From a virus, in the IMG/VR virus record IMGVR_UViG_3300017692_000002, positions 1 to 61,618 of that record: 61,618 nt of DNA, one strand, 5' to 3'. The notes below the pieces were generated by a model. It searched no databases, was not told the DNA's origin, and was given only the letters and a program-made list of their open reading frames with translations. Shown here piece after piece: positions 57,019 through 61,618 of this stretch; the first letter of the stretch is position 1; every line of letters begins with the position of its first letter. A program made the position numbers and the translations under genes.

Positions 57019-57227
57019 TGCTTTCTCTCCGAGTAGTTGATTCCATATCCCTTGTGAGGCTGCAGCTTGCCTTCCATGAACAGGTCGGTAGCTTGTTCCT
57101 CAGTGATATCTCCAATGAAGGAGATCGTTGCCCTCTTGGCTTCATGAGGCACAAATGGTTGTGGATACCTTTTACAGATGTTCCACACCACAGCACCATT
57201 GGGCATTTCATAAGTTAACATATACAT
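57015..57227 (-). CDS. Small hypothetical early protein
   Basis: A 70-residue protein (GAVVWNICKRYPQPFVPH; ISFIGDITEEQATDLFMEG). The leader ATTTAACTTGTAACAAGGAG resembles those of RNAP1 and the helicase-primase. Function unknown. Confidence 0.62.
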   Translation of the reverse strand: MYMLTYEMPNGAVVWNICKRYPQPFVPHEAKRATISFIGDITEEQATDLFMEGKLQPHKGYGINYSERKQ

Positions 57228-57263
57228 TACACGATACTCCTTGTTACAAGTTAAATTGGCCCA

Positions 57264-57485
57264 TTAATAGGCCTTAACAAAGACCTCACGATCGATGATC
57301 AATTGCTCAATCATCTTGTTTTGTTCTTCCATTGTCAGAGGATATTCCCAGTACAACGGATTCACACAGTTCATGCGAAGGTAAGAACCTCCTTTATCGT
57401 GCAAAGCACGATTAGCAATACAGTGTGCAGCGCCAATGGATTGAGTAGGAACATTACGTTCCTTGAATGTGTAATAGATGGACAT
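57264..57485 (-). CDS. Small hypothetical early protein
   Basis: A 73-residue protein with no recognised motif (CIANRALHDKGGSYLRMNC). Two bases after the upstream stop. Downstream lies a GGCC-N8-GGCC inverted repeat. Function unknown. Confidence 0.6.
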   Translation of the reverse strand: MSIYYTFKERNVPTQSIGAAHCIANRALHDKGGSYLRMNCVNPLYWEYPLTMEEQNKMIEQLIIDREVFVKAY

Positions 57486-57487
57486 GA

Positions 57488-57874
57488 TCAGAGAGGATTG
57501 ATGGCTTCACGGATCAGAAGACTGAACCACATTTCTGTAATTCTTCCTTCTGCGTATTCCCAGCCCCATTCAGTACCTAGTCCAGCCATTGCAAGATGAT
57601 TTGGAACACTATTTTGAACAATAAGCGGATTGAACCACCACATTGCATCAAGCAATAGAGCTTCACGAGTCTCTTCAATCTCCATCAGTGCTTCACGCAC
57701 CAGGAGACAGAACCACGAGTCAGCTTCGTCGGTTGCATATTCTTCCCAACCAAATGCATTAACAGCAGTGAACTGCTTAAGGTTGTGCTGAATCTCCATG
57801 TCATATTTTCCTCTAGCGAAGAAGAATTCAGCATCATAGAGAAATGCATCAGCAAGATTGTCAATAGTGAACAT
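57488..57874 (-). CDS. Early protein with internal duplication
   Basis: A 128-residue protein in which WEEYATDEADSWFCLLVREAL and WEYAEGRITEMWFSLLIREAI are two copies of one ~20-residue block, each followed or preceded by an acidic helix. Acidic overall. Function unknown. Confidence 0.62.
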   Translation of the reverse strand: MFTIDNLADAFLYDAEFFFARGKYDMEIQHNLKQFTAVNAFGWEEYATDEADSWFCLLVREALMEIEETREALLLDAMWWFNPLIVQNSVPNHLAMAGLGTEWGWEYAEGRITEMWFSLLIREAINPL

Positions 57875-57883
57875 GATTGATCC

Positions 57884-58048
57884 TTAGAGTGAACGAATGT
57901 TGTTGTCGATGATTGCCAGAGCAGTCATGCATCCAGCAATGTAGAGCGCATCTGCTTGCGCAGCAGCGAGTAGAGAGACTTCGATGTTGTGTTCCATCTC
58001 TTCATAGGAGAGGACATAGAAGTCGGTAGAAGTGTCAGAGGTGTTCAT
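57884..58048 (-). CDS. Small hypothetical early protein
   Basis: A 54-residue protein from the ATG at 58048 (SYEEMEHNIEVSLLAAAQAD). Upstream in-frame ATG at 58087 is possible. Promoter hairpin 58129 lies upstream. Function unknown. Confidence 0.55.
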   Translation of the reverse strand: MNTSDTSTDFYVLSYEEMEHNIEVSLLAAAQADALYIAGCMTALAIIDNNIRSL

Positions 58049-58128
58049 GAGAACTTTCAGAGAAGTGTTGAGGTAACAGAAAGACACAGATAGTTAGGAT
58101 ATCGTCCTTGTATCGGTATCCAGGGATA

Positions 58129-58139
58129 GTACGAAGTAC
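58129..58139 (-). promoter_or_regulatory. vRNAP-type early promoter
   Basis: Hairpin GTAC-GAA-GTAC on the plus strand, flanked by cagggata and gggata, about 80 bases upstream of the 57884-58048 gene. Stem bases differ from 55515 but pairing is kept, which supports a functional hairpin. Confidence 0.65.
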
Positions 58140-58287
58140 GGGATAGGAGGAATGGTTAGGGAGTAAACATGAGCATTTACTCATCTCTCTTCACTTTTGC
58201 TCTATTCCTCAGCATATGAGCAAAGCTTTACTCTCTTTCTATCTAATAACTGACTATCTCTCAGTGTATGAGTGTTGTGTTGTGTAG

Positions 58288-58315
58288 AAAAAAACCTAAC
58301 CTACTCCGTAGAGTA
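58288..58315 (-). terminator. Rho-independent terminator candidate
   Basis: Minus strand TACTC-TACG-GAGTA hairpin, then GGTTAGG and seven T, after the 58332 gene. The stem is short and separated from the T-run. Confidence 0.55.
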
Positions 58316-58331
58316 AATTAAGTAGAGCAGC

Positions 58332-58574
58332 TTAAGCCGCTTCGATGGTCTTCTGTTCCAGAGACAGAGCCTTTGCACGAGCCATGTTCATCTTGGAGAC
58401 CTTGATGTCACGATCAGCCTTGCTTTGATCAGCGAATGCACCAGCAGATTGCTCTGCTACGGTAGCCAGAGACTCGATAGCCTTAGCACCCTTGTTAGCT
58501 GCACTGAACAGCGTGGTGATAGCCTCACAGCCTTGGTTGATCATGGTGATGAAGGGAGCGATAGCCTTGAGCAT
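58332..58574 (-). CDS. First early gene, small helical protein
   Basis: An 80-residue Ala/Lys-rich helical protein from the ATG at 58574 (AAGGA ribosome site): INQGCEAITTLFSAANKGAK. It is the first leftward gene, behind the 58649 promoter. Function unknown. Confidence 0.62.
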   Translation of the reverse strand: MLKAIAPFITMINQGCEAITTLFSAANKGAKAIESLATVAEQSAGAFADQSKADRDIKVSKMNMARAKALSLEQKTIEAA

Positions 58575-58648
58575 GTTGAATATCCTTAAGAGAGTGATGG
58601 GATGCATGGTTAATCCCATGTATATACACGGCACTATTGCCACAGTGA

Positions 58649-58659
58649 GTGCGAAGCAC
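58649..58659 (-). promoter_or_regulatory. vRNAP-type early promoter, rightmost
   Basis: Hairpin GTGC-GAA-GCAC on the plus strand, flanked by ccacagtga, 75 bases upstream of the first early gene. A decayed relative (ggatatatGACGAAGTAC) lies at about 58727-58741. Confidence 0.65.
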
Positions 58660-58913
58660 AGTACATACGAAGAACAACATCACATTGCGTACACACTATG
58701 AAGGTGGGGTAGGGTCACAGCAGTGGATATATGACGAAGTACCGGGGGGGTAGTCGGGTTGAGTTGAGGTTGAGGTGATAGTCCTACTCTCATACTTCAC
58801 TACAACTTTTCCCAAAACCCTGCAGTAACACTTTCTTCTCTCTACACTCTCAAAAAATATTGCATAAAACTATGCTCTAATCCTGGGCATCTACCATATC
58901 CTCCCTATATCCT
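58660..58913. other. Non-coding divergent control region
   Basis: About 250 bases between leftward early and rightward late genes. It holds a degenerate GAA hairpin near 58731, a G-rich stretch with GTTGAG repeats (58742-58780), a pyrimidine-rich run and a possible late promoter at 58873. No ORF with a ribosome site. In N4 the corresponding position is the genome terminus. Confidence 0.5.
58873..58881 (+). promoter_or_regulatory. Possible late promoter (extended -10)
   Basis: TGCTCTAAT matches an extended -10 (TGnTATAAT) at all but one position, 33 bases before the first late gene; no good -35. N4 late promoters are weak host sigma-70 types needing SSB. Weak evidence on its own. Confidence 0.35.
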
Positions 58914-59630
58914 ATGTCTGCTCTTGCTCCTCTCACTATTGAAGTCTTTCAGCGCGCTCTACCTGCAAAAGTCTCAAAGAATGTAGATCAACAGGTCATC
59001 GATCTTGTCAATCAGACGTTATCTGATCCTGATATGTATGAGGTCTATAGAGACAACCTGCTCTCATACACGAGCGTCATGAGTGACGGTCGGTTTAAAA
59101 TCGATAGCTATGTATCTGCGGTTAAGTATGTGAGCCATAAGCTACTGGGAGATAGCAACATCCAAGCTTTCACCAAGACTTTCCCAGATAAATACGCTAG
59201 ATACATCCAGAACGGTACTTCTGCCAAAGACATTGCATCTTATGTAGGTGCATACAATGGCAGTAAGTTGGTTAACTTGATCTTTGCTCAGACACTTGTA
59301 CCTGTACATGTGCTCAATCAAGATCTTTATCAGAAGGCACTCAATGTGCAAGCTGAATTGATGTTGACTGCTAAGAGTGAGAAGGTCAGAACGGATGCAG
59401 CCAATAGTCTCTTGACTCAGTTGAAGATGCCTGAAACCAAGAAGGTTGAATTGGAGATCTCTGCTAAGGAAGACAGTTCTATCGCAGCATTGCGCGAAGC
59501 AACACAGCAATTGGTAGCACAACAACGGTTGGCTATTCAATCTGGTTCATCCAGTGCCCTGGATATTGCTCATATGAAGGTTGTTGCTGATAGCAGAGAT
59601 GTTATAGATGTGGAAACCAAGGTTAAGTAA
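58914..59630 (+). CDS. N4 gp69-like protein, possible small terminase
   Basis: A 238-residue, mostly helical protein at the start of the late operon, three genes before the terminase ATPase. N4 has a similar-sized gene (gp69) upstream of the large terminase; a small-terminase role is usually suggested. The C-terminus has a coiled segment (IAALREATQQLVAQQRLAIQ). Function inferred from position. Confidence 0.55.
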   Translation: MSALAPLTIEVFQRALPAKVSKNVDQQVIDLVNQTLSDPDMYEVYRDNLLSYTSVMSDGRFKIDSYVSAVKYVSHKLLGDSNIQAFTKTFPDKYARYIQNGTSAKDIASYVGAYNGSKLVNLIFAQTLVPVHVLNQDLYQKALNVQAELMLTAKSEKVRTDAANSLLTQLKMPETKKVELEISAKEDSSIAALREATQQLVAQQRLAIQSGSSSALDIAHMKVVADSRDVIDVETKVK

Positions 59631-59670
59631 GCTTTCTTTCTTGGTTTCCTCTTATTTAGGAGGTAGCCTC

Positions 59671-59829
59671 GTGCTTAACCTGTTTGCGATGTCGTTTTGT
59701 GCTGTAAGGGCCTTGATTCCTGCATTGTTGCTTGGAGGCTTTGCCTCTATGTATTGCAGGGATGGGGGTCTGTTCATTGCAGTGCTGGTGTTCCTTGTTC
59801 GTTTTGAAAGGCTCACCGAAGGGATGTAA
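59671..59829 (+). CDS. Small membrane protein, GTG start
   Basis: A 52-residue hydrophobic protein (two helices, about 4-22 and 31-43). The GTG at 59671 follows AGGAGGT with six bases spacing, which decides the start. Function unknown; it sits among packaging genes. Confidence 0.6.
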   Translation: MLNLFAMSFCAVRALIPALLLGGFASMYCRDGGLFIAVLVFLVRFERLTEGM

Positions 59830-59891
59830 GGATTCCGTGCAAACCAAGTAAACTCCATGAAAGTACTTGCTTGGTTTGTATAGGAATAGTA

Positions 59892-60653
59892 ATGAACACT
59901 ACTGTGAAGAATCCCTTTGCTGTGGCACTTGAGAAGGAAGGTGTCACGGGAAAGCTGGCAGATGTTGCTTGGAGCATCTATAGCCAGGAAAGTGGTCGAG
60001 GAAGGAACACAAAGACCTCTAATGCAGGGGCTGTAGGTGGGATGCAGGTCATTCCCACAACATTTGCTGAAGTGGCGGATAAAGATTGGGACATCAAGGA
60101 TCCTGAACACAACGCCAGAGCAGGAATCCGCTACATCAAGAAGCTGGACAAGATGGCTGGTGGTGATCCTGCACTCATTGGTGCGGGGTATTACGGTGGT
60201 CCTGGCGGTTTACAGAAGGCCAAGCAGGGGATTGCTGTGGCTGATCCACGAAATCCCAATGCCCCGAACACGCTTCAATATGGTCAGCAGGTCGCATCCA
60301 GGGTGAATGGATCCAAGGCACCTACTGAGAAGGCCGTAGAGGCTCCACAAGCGATTGATTTGCCCGACATGCCCAAGGGTGGGGCATTGCCTGAGGAGGC
60401 GCTTAGGGAGCCTGTGATGGCTTTGAAGGGCGGTTCCTATGCGATGGATGACTGGGCCAAGTTCAATGCGGCTCTGGGTCAGCAGGAGGTACAACCTGCA
60501 GTTGTAGCGCAGGGGTCTTATATTCCGTTGCCGAATATGGAGAGTGCATTGGGCAGCAATGGCTACTATGCAATGGCGAACTATGGTGCAAGTCCCAGGG
60601 TTCCAGCACAGAGAGTGAAACCATTCAAGGGATGGACAGGATTTAATGTATGA
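59892..60653 (+). CDS. Lytic transglycosylase (SLT-like), probably virion-associated
   Basis: A 253-residue protein. N-terminal SLT domain: SQESGRG gives the catalytic E33, then GAVGGMQVIPTTF and the helix ARAGIRYIKKL, and GYYGGPGG. The C-terminal ~110 residues are Pro/Gly/Ala-rich and unrecognised. With no signal peptide it is likely carried in the virion to open the cell wall during DNA entry. Start at 59892 (AGGAAT site). ATGA overlap with the terminase gene. Confidence 0.82.
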   Translation: MNTTVKNPFAVALEKEGVTGKLADVAWSIYSQESGRGRNTKTSNAGAVGGMQVIPTTFAEVADKDWDIKDPEHNARAGIRYIKKLDKMAGGDPALIGAGYYGGPGGLQKAKQGIAVADPRNPNAPNTLQYGQQVASRVNGSKAPTEKAVEAPQAIDLPDMPKGGALPEEALREPVMALKGGSYAMDDWAKFNAALGQQEVQPAVVAQGSYIPLPNMESALGSNGYYAMANYGASPRVPAQRVKPFKGWTGFNV

Positions 60654-61615
60654 ATGAGCTAGAACTGTTCAGTCCTAAGAGTGTTGAAGACTACTTGAAT
60701 AGTACGGATTACAAGGTTGATCCGAACTATGTGCCTTCAGAGTTTGCTCTTGGTTTCGTGAACTTCATCAAGATGGTGAATGGCACACAGGGGGAGGAAC
60801 ATAAGACTCCTGTGGTGCATTTCAGGATGCTGGACACCATTACTGAGGGAGGAACCAAGATTATTAACTTGTGTCATCGTGGAGTTGCAAAGACTACCGT
60901 GATGGCTGAGTATTTGTTCTTGTATATCGCTACTTATGGGAATCTTCCTGGTTTCAGGATGATTAATCTTGCGTTGTATGTGTCTGACTCCATTGAGAAC
61001 GGGGTGAAGAACATGCGCAAGAACTTGGAGTATCGATGGGAGAACTCAGACTTCTTGAAGATGTATGTGCCTAAGTCGAAGTTCACGGACATTCGATGGG
61101 AGTTTGAGAATGCAGATGGTCATGTCTTCATTGTGAAGGGGTATGGTGCGAAGACTGGTGTTCGTGGAGCCAAGGAACTAGGTACTCGTCCACAGTTGGC
61201 GGTACTTGATGACTTAATTAGCGATGAGGATGCACGTTCTGCCACTGTGATTGCTGCTGTGGAAGATACAGTCTATAAGGCTGTGAACTATGCGCTTCAT
61301 CCCACGAAGAACCTGATCATCTGGTCTGGTACACCATTCAATGCCAAGGATCCTTTGTATAAGGCAGTGGAATCTGGTGCATGGGCAGTCAATGTGTTCC
61401 CTGTGTGTGAAGTGTTTCCTTGTGCAGAGGAAGATTTCAGGGGAAGTTGGCCGGATCGCTTTACTTATAAGTATGTGAAGGATCAGTATGACAATGCAGT
61501 GAAGGTGGGCAAGATTGAGACATTGAACCAAGAGTTGATGTTTCGAATCATATCTGCAGAAGATAGCATGGTGCAAGATGCGGAAAATGCTTGTTACAAG
61601 ATTGATCTGGTGTAG
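60650..61615 (+). CDS. Terminase large subunit, ATPase part only (N4 gp68-like)
   Basis: A 321-residue ATPase domain: Walker A CHRGVAKT at 75-82 (T4/T7-type variant), Walker B LAVLDD (D187, D188), and SGTPF (motif III) near 228-232. The frame ends at TAG (61613-61615) just after TLNQELMFRIISAEDSMVQD, the point where the RNase H-like nuclease domain starts in relatives. About 200 residues are missing. Either an intron/endonuclease insertion, a split gene, or an in-frame TAG; the window ends three bases later. Confidence 0.85.
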   Translation: MNELELFSPKSVEDYLNSTDYKVDPNYVPSEFALGFVNFIKMVNGTQGEEHKTPVVHFRMLDTITEGGTKIINLCHRGVAKTTVMAEYLFLYIATYGNLPGFRMINLALYVSDSIENGVKNMRKNLEYRWENSDFLKMYVPKSKFTDIRWEFENADGHVFIVKGYGAKTGVRGAKELGTRPQLAVLDDLISDEDARSATVIAAVEDTVYKAVNYALHPTKNLIIWSGTPFNAKDPLYKAVESGAWAVNVFPVCEVFPCAEEDFRGSWPDRFTYKYVKDQYDNAVKVGKIETLNQELMFRIISAEDSMVQDAENACYKIDLV

Positions 61616-61618
61616 AAG

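Noticed and set aside
58090-58200. 49-codon minus-strand frame starting near 58194
   Set aside because: No ribosome site, and it runs through the hairpin promoter at 58129; treated as non-coding.
52315-61615. Genome-wide TAG recoding as an explanation of the two lone TAG codons
   Set aside because: Small genes such as 10345-10506 and 49164-49355 end naturally at TAG, and no suppressor tRNA is seen; only local read-through remains possible.
1-61618. CRISPR array, insertion sequence or integrase
   Set aside because: No regularly spaced direct repeats, no transposase catalytic motif and no integrase were seen; the HTH protein at 47798 lacks a transposase catalytic domain.

Overview
The window is most of the genome of a lytic N4-like podovirus (family Schitoviridae). 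Three diagnostic genes support this: the 3' part of a giant virion RNA polymerase (vRNAP, 1-10332), and a T7-type RNA polymerase split into two genes, RNAP1 (54574-55479) and RNAP2 (49438-50685). N4-type companions are also present: a MoxR-like ATPase, a VWA protein, a Dda-like helicase, a family A DNA polymerase, a helicase-primase, a RecA-like ATPase, an SSB-like protein and an N4-type terminase. I see no integrase or repressor. The host cannot be named from sequence alone; the spanins and GH108 lysozyme point to a Gram-negative.

Layout. (1) 1-10332, plus strand: vRNAP, the end of the late operon; its first ~100 codons lie outside the window. (2) 10345-20718, minus: a small membrane protein, about 380 bp of structured non-coding sequence, a second VWA protein, tRNA-Thr(UGU), a RuvC-like resolvase, SSB, RecA-like ATPase, helicase-primase, PD-(D/E)XK nuclease and ThyX. 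(3) 20742-30084, plus: tail fibre genes (lambda J-like, DUF4376, a two-SGNH-domain fibre) and a holin/endolysin/Rz/Rz1 cassette, lying inside the middle-gene region. (4) 30107-49355, minus: many small genes, DNA polymerase, helicase, VWA metallopeptidase, an SPFH membrane protein next to a secreted Gly/Gln-rich protein, MoxR and a large MoxR-linked protein. (5) 49438-58574, minus: early region with RNAP2, RNAP1 and an array of about 18 short paralogous genes around them. (6) 58914-61615, plus: start of the late operon (N4 gp69-like protein, lytic transglycosylase, terminase ATPase). Portal and capsid genes must lie between the right end of the window and its left end, so the physical genome ends of an N4-type phage would fall near 58.1-58.9 kb.

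How it works together. The injected vRNAP should read hairpin promoters. Small plus-strand hairpins with GAA or GGA loops, correctly oriented for leftward transcription, lie upstream of RNAP1, RNAP2 and other early genes. RNAP1/RNAP2 then transcribe the replication genes. The late plus-strand operons (terminase to vRNAP, tail, lysis) probably use host polymerase with phage SSB, as in N4.

The most unusual parts are the tandem array of short translationally coupled paralogs flanking RNAP1, with one member interrupted by an in-frame TAG; the structured RNA region at 10.5-10.9 kb including a tRNA-like acceptor/T-arm minihelix; a natural Tyr-to-Phe change at the sugar-discriminating position of the vRNAP; and a terminase reading frame that stops with TAG exactly at the ATPase/nuclease boundary.
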